Below are positions 16,483 through 25,343 of a stretch of DNA of 64,000 nucleotides, piece by piece. Made by a program: the position numbers and the translations under genes. Under the pieces are notes generated by a model, which had not been told where the DNA came from, made no database searches, and saw nothing but the letters and a program-made list of their open reading frames with translations. The stretch covers positions 124,001 through 188,000 of the forward strand of contig JABTUJ010000011.1 of the NCBI GenBank assembly GCA_015075445.1, read 5' to 3'. Position 1 is the first letter of the stretch. Every line of letters starts with the position of its first letter. The stretch is from Verrucomicrobiales bacterium. Lineage in GTDB: Bacteria; Verrucomicrobiota; Verrucomicrobiia; Limisphaerales; J093.

Positions 16483-17736
16483 TCAGTCGTAGGCCGGGTA
16501 TTGTCTGGGGTTCTTGCCGTGCGACTCCAGGAGCACGATGCGCTGTCGGTCGCCTTTCGAGGGTTCGATCTGTTCGAGACGGAGGAGGAAGCGCCAGTCA
16601 TCACCGAAGTCGAACCGGAACGACAGGACCTCCTTCACGGGCAGACCGGATTCCCCCACGGTGATTTCGGTGCCGTCCGGCCCCTCGTGCGCGAAGGGGT
16701 GGTTGTAGACGCGGGTCTTGCCCAGATGATCGCGGTACCGGAACTGGTAGAGGTGATCGTTGTCGAACGCGAAGGCTCGCAGCACCGCGTTGGCCAGTTC
16801 GTCGAGCGTGCTGCTGTGGGGTACGGCCAGCCGGTGCCAGGCCGTCGAGCCGTGCCACCGGGGGTTTAGCGAGGCCTTGTACACAAAGGTCCCTTCGCGC
16901 GCCGGGGCTTCGGCGAGGGCGAAGCGTCGTTGCCAATCGGGGAAGTACGGCTGGAACGCGGGTTGGAGGTAGCCGAAGCCAGCATCTGGTGGCTGCTCCG
17001 CCAGCATCAGATCGGCTGTCGTTCGGACCTTCAGGAACGTCAGCACCACGGCCGCGACCGCACCGCCCCAGGGAGTGCGGCGGGCCTTCTCCATGCCCCA
17101 GGCGCGCGAGGGGAATTGGCGGCCGGCCAGCGGTCGGGGCTGGACTTCGACGAGGCCGAACAAGGTCTGCAACTGCACATTCCAGGCGGAGATGCCGTCA
17201 AACATGCCATAGATGTGACAGTCCTCGGGGAAGCTCCTCCAGTGGTCGGAGAGCTGATGGGCCAGGAAGAGGAGATTGCCTTGGAGCTGCATGAAATTGG
17301 GAAAGCGCTGGCCGCCTCCCAGCATGTCGCCGCTCGCCCTCAGCAACCAGGCCTCGAGGAGGGCAAAGTACTGCTCGGTCGGATTCAGGGCTTCCCAGCG
17401 GGCTTGAACGGCCGGCTCGATGCGCACCCGTCCCTTGTCTGCGACCGCCAGACCCATGACCCGGAGCAGCAGAAAGAGGCCGGCGAGGTTCGGGTAATCG
17501 CGCAGCAGGGCGCGATTCACGTGGATCTCGAGGGGGTGGGTGAGCCGGGCGTTGAGATCCGAGAGCATGGCCGCTGGCAGATTGCCCTGATGGCTCTTCG
17601 TGGCCACTCCTTGGGGCCCGATGGCTTCCATCAGCAACGGGATGTCCCGCAGGATCGTACCCGGCCCTGCCGAACTGATGGGGTGCATCCCGAAGCACTC
17701 GCGCAGCGCTGTTTCGTCAACCGACCGCTTGTTCAT
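16483..17736 (-). CDS. pRiA4b ORF-3-like family protein
   Basis: 417 residues. The C-terminal 150 residues match the plasmid pRiA4b ORF-3 family: FVYKASLNPRWHGSTAWHRL, LDELANAVLRAFAFDNDHLYQ and the diagnostic FRFDFGDDWRFLLRLEQI. The N-terminal 270 residues are a helical region with no family I can name. The family is common on plasmids and near IS1096-like elements, but no transposase or terminal repeat is here. Biochemical function is unknown. It stands alone, with the heptamer repeat just upstream of its start. Confidence 0.8.
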   Translation of the reverse strand: MNKRSVDETALRECFGMHPISSAGPGTILRDIPLLMEAIGPQGVATKSHQGNLPAAMLSDLNARLTHPLEIHVNRALLRDYPNLAGLFLLLRVMGLAVADKGRVRIEPAVQARWEALNPTEQYFALLEAWLLRASGDMLGGGQRFPNFMQLQGNLLFLAHQLSDHWRSFPEDCHIYGMFDGISAWNVQLQTLFGLVEVQPRPLAGRQFPSRAWGMEKARRTPWGGAVAAVVLTFLKVRTTADLMLAEQPPDAGFGYLQPAFQPYFPDWQRRFALAEAPAREGTFVYKASLNPRWHGSTAWHRLAVPHSSTLDELANAVLRAFAFDNDHLYQFRYRDHLGKTRVYNHPFAHEGPDGTEITVGESGLPVKEVLSFRFDFGDDWRFLLRLEQIEPSKGDRQRIVLLESHGKNPRQYPAYD

Positions 17737-17830
17737 AGCGCGAGGAGCCTACGCGTTGCCAAGACCGCCGGGAAGCGGCCCGTTGCTTCGGGACCTGCTC
17801 CGGGGGTAGGGACCCGTGGGGGAAGGGACG

Positions 17831-17964
17831 AAGCTCAAAGCTCAAAGCTCAAAGCTCAAAGCTCAAAGCTCAAAGCTCAAGGCTCAAAGCTCAAGGCTCA
17901 AGGCTCAAAGCTCAAGGCTCAAGGCTCACAGCTCACAGCTCAAAGCTCAAAGCTCAAAGCTCAA
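17831..17964. repeat. Tandem heptamer repeat (AGCTCAA)n
   Basis: About 19 copies of a 7-base unit, AGCTCAA, with variants AGGCTCA and ACAGCTC. It lies in the 450-base gap between the divergent pRiA4b-type gene and the glycosidase gene. A shorter degenerate version of the same heptamer lies at 41750-41799. No gene is supported here; the open frames through the repeat are by-products of its period. The remaining gap up to 18188 holds the repeat tail described next and the probable promoter region of the glycosidase. Confidence 0.95.
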
Positions 17965-18060
17965 GAGAAGCTCCAGGATTCAAGGGGGCAGAAGCGGCCC
18001 CACGACAGCCTGCATGCCAGGCGGCGCACAGGCCACAGCCCTGAGCAGGGCCTGCCTGTT
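17965..18060. repeat. Dispersed repeat tail following the heptamer array (copy 1)
   Basis: Immediately after the heptamers, a segment of about 90 bases (GAAGCTCCAGGATTCAAGGG, later TGCCAGGCGGCGCACAGGCC) aligns by eye at roughly three in four bases with 41800-41880, which also follows heptamers. So the heptamers and this tail form one dispersed element with at least two copies in the window. I see no coding capacity and no transposase. Confidence 0.75.
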
Positions 18061-18188
18061 TCCCGGCGGCCGGGCTGAGTGATGGAAGACCGGGTCTGTG
18101 GCGCGGTTGTCTCCTCCTGGTTGGCGGCGCAGCGGCGGGTTTCGAGGCCAGCTTGCCACCCGCAGGCGCCTCCGGCTAAGCTCGGGCC

Positions 18189-19646
18189 ATGCCACACTCG
18201 CACCTCAATCGCCGCTTCCGTCCTCTCACGAAGGTAGGTCTCCTCGCCGCCGTTTCGCTGGGCCCGTGCCTGTGGGGCGCCGCTCCGCTGGCACTGCATC
18301 CAGAGAACCCCCGCTATTTCCAATGGCGTGGGCAACCGACCTTCCTGCTCGGCTCGGGAGAGCATTATGGCGCCGTGCTCAACCTGGATTTCGACTTTCG
18401 CCGTTACCTCGACACCCTGGCGGCCGACGGGCTCAACCACACCCGCACGTTCACCGGCGTTTATTGTGAACCGCCGGGCGCCTTCAACATCGCCCGCAAC
18501 ACCCTGGCTCCCGAGCCGAACCGGCTGATTTGCCCCTGGGCCCGCAGCGACCAGCCGGGCTATGCCAACGGCGGCAACAAATTCGACCTCAACCGCTGGG
18601 ATGAGACCTACTTCGAGCGGCTCCGCGCCTTCCTCACGCATGCCAGCCGGCGTGGCGTCGTGGTCGAGTTGACCCTCTTTTGTCCTTTCTACGAGGACTC
18701 GATGTGGCGGCTCAGCCCGATGAACGCCGCCAACAACATCAACGGCGTGGGTGCCGTCGGCCGCACCAACGTTTACACCCTGGACCGCCATGGTGGCCTG
18801 CTGCCCTTCCAGGAGGCCCTCACCCGCAAGCTGGTCACCGAGCTGAAGGACTTCGACAACCTCTACTACGAGCTCTGCAACGAGCCCTACTTCGGCGGGG
18901 TCACCCTTGCCTGGCAGCACCAGATCGCAGAGGTCATCGTTCAGACCGAACAAGCCCTCGGTGTCCGCCACCTGATCTCCCGCAACGTGGCCAACGACAA
19001 GGCCCGCGTCGAGAACCCGCACCCGTCCCTGTCGATCTTCAATTTCCACTATGCCTACCCGCCCGACACCGTGGCCATGAACTACGACCTCGGGAAGGTG
19101 ATCGGCGACAACGAAACCGGCTTCCGCGGCACCAGCGATTTGCCGTACCGGGTCGAGGCCTGGAGTTTCCTGCTCGCGGGCGGCGGCCTCTTCAGCCACC
19201 TCGATTACTCGTTCGTCGCGGGTCATGAGGACGGGACGTTCGTCTACCCCGCCCAGCAGCCCGGAGGTGGTAACCCGGGGTTCCGGCGCCAGATGAAGGT
19301 CCTCGGCGATTTCCTCCGCGGCTTCGATTTCGTCCGGATGCGTCCCGAAACGTCCTTTATCGCCGGCGGGATACCGGCGGGACACCGGGCTTATGTGCTC
19401 GCCGAACCGCGCCGCGCCTGGGCGGTTTACCTGGCCCGCGATCTCAAAGACAAGCAAGCGCCGACCGGGCCGCAGACGGCCACGCTCGAGCTCCGCCTGC
19501 CTGCCGGGGATCATCTGGCCGAGTGGGTCAACCCTCGCACCGGTGCGGTGGATCGGCGGACCGAGGTCAAGGTCGTCGAAGGCACGGCCCGCCTGGCCAG
19601 TCCCACGTTTGAGGAGGATGTGGCCCTGCGCATCCGCCGGCGCTGA
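18189..19646 (+). CDS. Secreted glycoside-hydrolase-like TIM-barrel protein
   Basis: 485 residues with an N-terminal signal peptide (LLAAVSLGPCLWGAAPLA). The barrel region has FLLGSGEHYGAV, DGLNHTRTFTGVY, the acid/base-type motif LYYELCNEPYF (Asn-Glu-Pro) and a probable nucleophile in GDNETGF. This arrangement is that of clan GH-A cellulase-like enzymes, with DUF4038-type proteins the closest I recall. The C-terminal 100 residues look like a small beta domain (AGDHLAEWVNPRTGAVDRR). The substrate cannot be read from the sequence; extracellular polysaccharide breakdown fits the phylum's lifestyle. Confidence 0.8.
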   Translation: MPHSHLNRRFRPLTKVGLLAAVSLGPCLWGAAPLALHPENPRYFQWRGQPTFLLGSGEHYGAVLNLDFDFRRYLDTLAADGLNHTRTFTGVYCEPPGAFNIARNTLAPEPNRLICPWARSDQPGYANGGNKFDLNRWDETYFERLRAFLTHASRRGVVVELTLFCPFYEDSMWRLSPMNAANNINGVGAVGRTNVYTLDRHGGLLPFQEALTRKLVTELKDFDNLYYELCNEPYFGGVTLAWQHQIAEVIVQTEQALGVRHLISRNVANDKARVENPHPSLSIFNFHYAYPPDTVAMNYDLGKVIGDNETGFRGTSDLPYRVEAWSFLLAGGGLFSHLDYSFVAGHEDGTFVYPAQQPGGGNPGFRRQMKVLGDFLRGFDFVRMRPETSFIAGGIPAGHRAYVLAEPRRAWAVYLARDLKDKQAPTGPQTATLELRLPAGDHLAEWVNPRTGAVDRRTEVKVVEGTARLASPTFEEDVALRIRRR

Positions 19647-19678
19647 GACGTCCACGCCACCGGTTCAGGCGAGGGACC

Positions 19679-20983
19679 TTACGGCCCCGGGTTCCGCAGC
19701 GCCTTCTGCCCGATGTCGCGGCGGTAGTGGGCGCCTTCGAAGCGGATACCATCCACCGCTGCGTAGGCTGCTTCCCGGGCCTGTCGCAGGTCCGCCGCCC
19801 ACGCCGTGACGCCCAGCACGCGCCCGCCGCTGGTCACGACCTGGTCCCCCGCCCGGCTCGTCCCCGCGTGGAACACCTTCACGTTTGGCAGTTGCGCCGC
19901 CTCGGCCAGTCCCGTGATCGACTTGCCCTTGGTGTACGGCCCCGGATACCCCGCAGAGGCCATCACCACGCAGACCGAAGCCACGTCGCGCCAGCGCAGG
20001 GCCAGCGGACCCAACTGACCGGTCACGCTCGCCTCGAGCAGTTCGGCCAGATCGTTCTCGAGCCGCGGCAGGTACACCTGGGTCTCGGGGTCGCCAAACC
20101 GCGCGTTAAACTCGAGCACCTTGGGACCGTCCTTGGTCAGCATCAGCCCCGGGTACAACAGCCCGCGGAAGTCGATCCCCTCGGCCGCGCAGCCCCGCAG
20201 CCAGGGCTCGAGGATGTCCCGATACGCCATCCCCAGGTGGGCATCGGTCAGAAACGGCGTGGGCGAGTACGTCCCCATGCCGCCCGTGTTGGGGCCTTGA
20301 TCCTGGTCCCGGGCTCGCTTGTGATCTTGCGACGTGGGGAAGAGCTTGGCCGCGCGGCCATCGCACAGTGCGTGCAAGGAGACCTCAGTGCCCTCGAGCA
20401 GTTCCTGGATCACAATCTGCGCGCCTGCAGGGCCGAGGGTCTGTTTCACGAGCAGGTCCTCGATGGCGCTGTCGGCCTGCGCCATGTCGCGGCAGATCAA
20501 CACCCCCTTGCCCAGCGCCAGCCCGTCGGCCTTCACGGCGCAACGTCCGCCGAACTCGGCCGCGAACCGTGAGGCCGCCCGCGCCTCCGTGAAGACGCCG
20601 CCCTTCGGCGCCGGGATCCGGTGGCGCTCCATAAACTCCTGGGCAAAGGCCTTCGAGGATTCGAACCGGGCCGCCTGCTGCGTCGGTCCCCACGCCCGCA
20701 ACCCTTCCGCCGCGAATCGGTCGACCACGCCGAGGGCAAGGGGATTGTCCGGGCCCACCACGGTCAAGTCTGGACGGTGTTCCCGCGCGAAGGCGAGCAG
20801 GCCTTCGAGGTTCTCGGCGCCCATGGGCACGCATTCGACCGGGGCGTGGTTCCGGGCGAGGCACTCGTCCGCAATACCGGCGTTGCCGGGGGCGCACCAC
20901 ATCCGGGTGACGTGCGCGGACTGCGCCAGTTTCCACACCAGGGCGTGTTCGCGGCCGCCCCCACCAATGACGAGAATCTTCAC
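19679..20983 (-). CDS. purD: Phosphoribosylamine-glycine ligase
   Basis: GAR synthetase, the second step of de novo purine synthesis: ATP-dependent joining of glycine to phosphoribosylamine. 434 residues, the normal length, from GTG 20983, which gives VKILVIGGGGREHALVWKL. ATP-grasp motifs are complete: AVKADGLALGKGV, PNTGGMGTYSP, VLEFNARFGDPETQ. The same frame stays open another 137 codons upstream to 21394, but that part is low-complexity and unlike PurD. It is a single gene here, convergent with the glycosidase. Confidence 0.96.
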   Translation of the reverse strand: MKILVIGGGGREHALVWKLAQSAHVTRMWCAPGNAGIADECLARNHAPVECVPMGAENLEGLLAFAREHRPDLTVVGPDNPLALGVVDRFAAEGLRAWGPTQQAARFESSKAFAQEFMERHRIPAPKGGVFTEARAASRFAAEFGGRCAVKADGLALGKGVLICRDMAQADSAIEDLLVKQTLGPAGAQIVIQELLEGTEVSLHALCDGRAAKLFPTSQDHKRARDQDQGPNTGGMGTYSPTPFLTDAHLGMAYRDILEPWLRGCAAEGIDFRGLLYPGLMLTKDGPKVLEFNARFGDPETQVYLPRLENDLAELLEASVTGQLGPLALRWRDVASVCVVMASAGYPGPYTKGKSITGLAEAAQLPNVKVFHAGTSRAGDQVVTSGGRVLGVTAWAADLRQAREAAYAAVDGIRFEGAHYRRDIGQKALRNPGP

Positions 20984-21327
20984 GGCGCGGGATTCAACCG
21001 GAGAACCGGGTCGGAAGGCAATGGCTGCGTCGGAGGCTCCCAAGGCAGACGCATCAAAGAGATTGAGAGCCAGGTGCCGCAGCGTGGCCAGGTTCTCGAC
21101 CTTATCGGCAAAGGCCAAGGGGTGAGCTGGTGCCAGGGAGGGGATGAGAAACAACTGAGCAAGCGGCGCCTTACCCCCCTCCCCCGGCGGCGGCGTCGAC
21201 CCGGACTCTCCCATAGCCGGGACTGACCCCAGAGGCACGGGAATAAACCCCCGCGTGGGTCCTCTGATGAACGGTGGCGGGCCGCACGCCCGCCCGTACC
21301 TGAACCAGCAAAGCAGACACAGCGTAC
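20984..21327. other. Intergenic region between divergent purD and PEP-CTERM gene
   Basis: 344 bases with no supported gene, although the purD frame remains open through it. It should hold promoters for both neighbours; I found no convincing -35/-10 pair. Just inside the right-hand gene the sequence ATGAATATGAATATGAAG offers three in-frame start codons. Confidence 0.5.
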
Positions 21328-22176
21328 ATGAATATGAATATGAAGAAACCCCGCATCCTCCCCGGCCGCTTCGCCGCCCATCGAAGGGCGGCACTCTCCG
21401 GTCTTGGCCTCTCGGCCCTCCTCCTCCCTGATGCCGTTGCGGCCGAGATTCTGGTCACCGTTCGCAACCTCGCTCCGGCCGCCGGGACCTACCTCACCCC
21501 GGTGTGGGTGGCATTCCATGACGGCACGTTCGACCTGTTCAACGCCGGAAACTCAGCCTCCGCGGGCTTGGAGCAGTTGGCCGAGGATGGCAACCCCAGT
21601 GGGCTGGCCACGGCCTTTGCCGGCGGCGGACACGGCACCACTGCCGGCCTGATCTTCAGCGGCGGCGCCATTCCGCCGTTCGCACCAGGGGATCTGGGGG
21701 CGATGACCTTCTCGGTGAATCCCTTCGACCCGATGAACCGGTACCTGAGCTTTGCCTCGATGGTCATCCCCAGCAACGACGCCTTCATCGCCAACGGTGA
21801 CCCGCTGATGATCCCCGTTTTCGATGGCGGAGGCGGGTTTCTCGGGGGGACCTACACGATCTTCGGGAGCATGGTCTGGGACGCCGGCACCGAGGTGAAC
21901 GACGAGCTCCCCGCCAACACCGCCTTCTTTGGCCAGGCAACCCCGGACACGGGCGCGCCCGAGAACGGTGTGGTGGCCTTGCACACCGGCTTCCTCGCGC
22001 CCGGTCAGGGGGGGATTCTGGATGATCCGATGTTCGCCGGGGCGGACTTTACACAAGCCGGCTATGCGGTCGCCGAAATCACAGTGTCGGTCGTCCCGGA
22101 GCCGCAGACCTATGCGGCCGTTGTGGCCCTTGGTCTCCTCGGCTTCGCCGGTTGGCGGCGCTGGCGCAAGTCCTGA
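21328..22176 (+). CDS. Spondin-domain PEP-CTERM protein
   Basis: 282 residues with a signal peptide ending near LPDAVAAE. A spondin_N-like domain follows (ILVTVRNLAPAAGTYLTPVW, FHDGTFDLFNAGNSAS, LEQLAEDGNPSGLATAF). The C-terminal sorting signal is VPEPQTYAAVVALGLLGFAG followed by WRRWRKS, a textbook PEP-CTERM for exosortase processing. It is exported and then presumably cleaved and anchored or released at the surface. Three consecutive in-frame ATGs are possible starts. No exosortase gene is in the window. Confidence 0.9.
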   Translation: MNMNMKKPRILPGRFAAHRRAALSGLGLSALLLPDAVAAEILVTVRNLAPAAGTYLTPVWVAFHDGTFDLFNAGNSASAGLEQLAEDGNPSGLATAFAGGGHGTTAGLIFSGGAIPPFAPGDLGAMTFSVNPFDPMNRYLSFASMVIPSNDAFIANGDPLMIPVFDGGGGFLGGTYTIFGSMVWDAGTEVNDELPANTAFFGQATPDTGAPENGVVALHTGFLAPGQGGILDDPMFAGADFTQAGYAVAEITVSVVPEPQTYAAVVALGLLGFAGWRRWRKS

Positions 22177-22298
22177 GGCCACGGCTTCGAGGCGCAGCGG
22201 GCGGGGCGGGGTACGGACCAGGCGTCCGCCCCCGACCCAACTCGCCGGCGATCACCACCCCCGTTTGGCAAACCACTCGCGTGAGCTACGCTCCATCG

Positions 22299-22568
22299 AT
22301 GCGCTCGCCACGGACGCTCCGGCCTTCGCGTCGCCCACGGCGCCCCGCTCCGGCCAGCCTTCCGGGGCTGGCGCTGGTGGGTGTCGCACTCACGATCGGC
22401 CCCGGCTGCGTCGTGCCCGTCCACGAACAGCGGTTGGTCGCCCAACCGAACATGCAGTTCTCGCGTTCGCCCGCCGGCTCAGGGGACCTCAGGCTCCTGA
22501 CGCAGATCGAAACGGGCGCCGCGATATCGGCCGGCGCCACCGCGTCGGGATGCACGTCGTGCCGCTGA
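22299..22568 (+). CDS. DUF4266-like small exported peptide
   Basis: About 89 residues. A basic N-terminus and a hydrophobic stretch (LPGLALVGVALTIGPGC) lead to a cysteine that may be lipidated, although GPGC is not a good lipobox. After it come PVHEQRLVAQPNMQFSRSP and a Cys-rich end, SGCTSCR. This resembles DUF4266 peptides, which I recall next to DUF3570 barrels and thioredoxins, the context seen here. The start is uncertain (ATG 22299, or GTG 22281). It ends 12 bases before the thioredoxin-barrel gene, so an operon is likely. Confidence 0.6.
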   Translation: MRSPRTLRPSRRPRRPAPASLPGLALVGVALTIGPGCVVPVHEQRLVAQPNMQFSRSPAGSGDLRLLTQIETGAAISAGATASGCTSCR

Positions 22569-22580
22569 CCCAGGAACCCG

Positions 22581-24392
22581 ATGCGAAACCGATCGCGGTC
22601 CCTCACCCTGATCCTGCTGGCCGTGCTGCTGGCCCCGTCTTGCCTGGGGTCGGCCGCGCAGACCGCGGTGGCGCCGGATTTCTCGTTGCCCCGGCGCGGT
22701 ACGAACGCGGTCCTCCGCCTGGCGGACTTGGCCGGGCAGATCGTCGTGCTCGATTTCTTCGCCTATTGGTGTGCTCCCTGCGCGCGGGCCTCGAGCGAGC
22801 TCGAACAGCAGGTCGCTGCCTACTACGCGGCAAGAGGCGGGAACCCGGCGAAGGCGCCCGTGCGCGTGGTCGCGATCAATGTCGAATCCACACACCCCGC
22901 GAAAACGGATGCGTTCGTCCGGAAACATCAGCTTGGGTTCGTGGTGGACGACGACCGTGGCAAGACCCTCGCGGCTTACGGCGGCCGGGGCTTGCCGTTT
23001 CTGGTGATCATCGATGGCACCGCCGCGACCCGGGAGGATCCGGTCTTCAGAATCGTGTACCGCCATGCGGGATACGAAGGCGCGACGAAACTGCGCCGGA
23101 TCATTGATGGGTTGCCCCAGGGCCGTGTGTCCGGCACCACCCGCGAGGGCCCGAAGCCGCCCGCCGGGCACCCGGACGGACTCAGCCTGCTCACCGCCGA
23201 CGGGCGGGGGATGCGCGCCACGATTCTGCTGGCGAGCCACCCCGCCCCCGGGCTCGCGGACGGTCCGGATCCGGTGCAGGCGATGATCGTGGCGGCCTTG
23301 GGCAACGGCGCGCCCCAGGCACCGCCCGCTCAACCTGCGGCGGTTGAACCCGACGGCGAGGCGGGGCGGTTGGCGGGCGGTGGCCCTCCGATGGCGCACC
23401 GCGCGGAGGGTGACTTCGAGTCGGTCTTCGCCTCCGACATCCTCCTGACTCAGGTGGGTTTGGGTTATGTCCAGACCATCGCGGGGACGGAATGGGGGGT
23501 CGCCTTGGCGTGGGCGAGCCTGGGCTTCGACTACGAACCCGTCTCGTTTGATTTTCTCGGCTCGCCGGCCGTGGTCGAGGAAGGACGTCTTGCGGGCCAG
23601 TTAAGCCTGCGCCAGCGGGTGTCCGAGCGCTTCGCTTTCCTGGGGGCGGCCGGCCTGTACGATGGCTTCACCGATTACCGGTCCGCTTGGATTGACGAGT
23701 ACTTCCGGCAGCAGTATGGCACGCTGCCCGGTTACGAGGAGGCAGCGCCGCGTGGGGCGAACGTCCAGGCCGGGGTGCGCTGGGAGTATGTGCCGGCCTC
23801 GGCCTTTCTTCAATTGGACGCGGGATTTCTCCAGGACCAGATCGCCCCCGGGTACGAGATTGATTTCGACGGCTTGCGCCGCGGGCGACCGGTTCTCTAC
23901 ACCACGGTCTGGAGCCTGCTCGCCGAGAACATCCTCACCCCACGGCTCCGCAGCCAGGGGGCGATCCGGTTGGTGGATACCACCGAACGCGAGCCGCGCT
24001 ATGCCGCGCAGGGCTGGCTGAACTGGGCCGCCGCCGAGGGTCTGGTCCTGCGGACCACGGGCGGCTACACGACCGAGGACCCGACTTTCGAAGCTTGGTT
24101 CTTCGGCCTGACCCTCGAACGGGAACTCGCGTCGTCGCTCTGGCTCAGCCTCAGTGGGCGCTATTACACCGATACCGGGGAGATCGAAAACTCGCTATTC
24201 TCGACCGCCGCTCCGGGGCTGAGCGCGTGGCAGGTGGGCGTTGGGGCGCACTACGCGTGGGCCGGGTCCACGCTGCGGCTTTACGTCGCCCCTTACTTCA
24301 CCGACCACGACCGTTCAACCTCGGCACCGCGTTCTTCGCCAACCTGTACCGGGATCGCTCGTGGGGCATCGTGCAGGTGGCCTACAGCCTGA
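22581..24392 (+). CDS. Thioredoxin (TlpA-like) fused to an outer-membrane barrel, frameshifted at the end
   Basis: 603 residues as read. A signal peptide (LTLILLAVLLAPSCLGSAAQ) precedes a TlpA/AhpC-type thioredoxin domain with C64-A-P-C67 (FFAYWCAPCARAS). After a Pro-rich linker, about 320 residues alternate like a transmembrane beta-barrel of DUF3570 type (GVALAWASLGFDYEP, LWLSLSGRYYTDTG). Near 24312 the frame breaks: this frame ends in unrelated residues at 24392, while the +1 frame continues RPFNLGTAFFANLYRDRSW and ends VAYSLKF at 24400, a proper barrel C-terminus ending in Phe. One base is missing around GACCGTTCAACC, by mutation or sequencing error. A periplasmic disulfide domain tethered to a barrel is unusual. 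Confidence 0.82.
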   Translation: MRNRSRSLTLILLAVLLAPSCLGSAAQTAVAPDFSLPRRGTNAVLRLADLAGQIVVLDFFAYWCAPCARASSELEQQVAAYYAARGGNPAKAPVRVVAINVESTHPAKTDAFVRKHQLGFVVDDDRGKTLAAYGGRGLPFLVIIDGTAATREDPVFRIVYRHAGYEGATKLRRIIDGLPQGRVSGTTREGPKPPAGHPDGLSLLTADGRGMRATILLASHPAPGLADGPDPVQAMIVAALGNGAPQAPPAQPAAVEPDGEAGRLAGGGPPMAHRAEGDFESVFASDILLTQVGLGYVQTIAGTEWGVALAWASLGFDYEPVSFDFLGSPAVVEEGRLAGQLSLRQRVSERFAFLGAAGLYDGFTDYRSAWIDEYFRQQYGTLPGYEEAAPRGANVQAGVRWEYVPASAFLQLDAGFLQDQIAPGYEIDFDGLRRGRPVLYTTVWSLLAENILTPRLRSQGAIRLVDTTEREPRYAAQGWLNWAAAEGLVLRTTGGYTTEDPTFEAWFFGLTLERELASSLWLSLSGRYYTDTGEIENSLFSTAAPGLSAWQVGVGAHYAWAGSTLRLYVAPYFTDHDRSTSAPRSSPTCTGIARGASCRWPTA

Positions 24393-24406
24393 AATTCTGA
24401 CTCGCC

Positions 24407-25234
24407 ATGACGAATCCAATCCGAACGCAAGGCCGGGAGGGTCGCGACCACCCCGGGCGTATGTATGCCCTCCTCCTCGGCGCGCTGCTATTGCCGGGCG
24501 CGGCTGCCACCGGGCAGGCCCCGTTCTATCGGGCCGGCGACCTCGTGGAGGGATTTGCGTTGACGAACCGCGACACGCGCGAACCGATCCACCTGCACGA
24601 CTTCGCCGGCCAGATCGTGTTCCTGGAATGGTTCGCCTGGTGGTGTCCTTTTTGCCAGGCAGCGGCCCCGCAGGTCGAGGCGGGCATCGTGAGGCACTAC
24701 GCCGAGCGCGGCGGTAATCCCGACGGCCTCCCCGTGGTCCACCTGGCGGTCAACCTGCAGTCTGGACAGGAAACCCAGACCCAGAATTTCATCAACCGCG
24801 CTGGTTTCGATCTGGTAGCCGAGGATTTCAGCCGTGCGTTGGCCGGGCGCTTCCAGAGCGGCGGACAACCCATCTTCGCCATCATCAATGGTGTGGCGGA
24901 CTCGCCGAGTCACCGGCAATGGGAGTTGCTGCTCCACCAGAATGGCTACGGGACGACCGCGTCGCCCATCGCGCGCTTCCGGGCGGCGATAGACGCGGTG
25001 AAGGCGGCGGAGGTCGCTCCGCCGCGCCTCGCCATCGTCCCCCAATCCGACCCAGACGGGATCGAGTTGCGCGTCGAGTCCTCGTCCCGGCGACTCCACC
25101 GGCTTGAAGTCTCGCGTGATTTGGCTGCGTGGGAGCTGGCGATCGAGTTCACGCCGACGGCGGACGCCACTTTGATCCTGCTCCCTCGGAGCACCGCCGA
25201 GGCAGGCTGGTTTTATCGGGCGGCAATCCCGTGA
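24407..25234 (+). CDS. TlpA-like periplasmic thioredoxin
   Basis: 275 residues with a signal peptide (MYALLLGALLLPGAAATGQ). The thioredoxin domain has C80-P-F-C83 (EWFAWWCPFCQAAAP) and closely resembles the N-terminal half of the preceding protein, including YAERGGNPDGLPVVHLAVN. The last 60 residues form a small beta-rich domain (LRVESSSRRLHRLEVSRDLA). It starts 6 bases after the restored end of the barrel gene, so the three genes 22299-25234 are probably one transcript. Likely role: thiol/disulfide exchange in the envelope, with the partner unknown. Confidence 0.85.
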   Translation: MTNPIRTQGREGRDHPGRMYALLLGALLLPGAAATGQAPFYRAGDLVEGFALTNRDTREPIHLHDFAGQIVFLEWFAWWCPFCQAAAPQVEAGIVRHYAERGGNPDGLPVVHLAVNLQSGQETQTQNFINRAGFDLVAEDFSRALAGRFQSGGQPIFAIINGVADSPSHRQWELLLHQNGYGTTASPIARFRAAIDAVKAAEVAPPRLAIVPQSDPDGIELRVESSSRRLHRLEVSRDLAAWELAIEFTPTADATLILLPRSTAEAGWFYRAAIP

Positions 25235-25343
25235 CGTTCATCCGGCGAACGAACCGGCCCGTCGCGGGTCGGCCCGGGGAGGTACCGCTTGACCTGGCGT
25301 GTGCCGGTTCTACCGTCAGTCCAGTTCGCTCCGGCGGATTCCC

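Noticed and set aside
16483..17736. Insertion sequence because of the pRiA4b ORF-3-like gene.
   Set aside because: No transposase, terminal inverted repeats or target duplication were seen.
17831..17964. Repeat array considered as CRISPR.
   Set aside because: The unit is seven bases without spacers; it is a simple tandem repeat.
20654..20669. tRNA T-arm-like sequence GAGGATTCGAACCGGG.
   Set aside because: It lies inside purD coding sequence and no acceptor or anticodon arms can be formed around it.
20984..21394. N-terminal extension of PurD.
   Set aside because: The frame is open, but the residues are low-complexity and PurD begins canonically at VKILVIGGGGREHALV.
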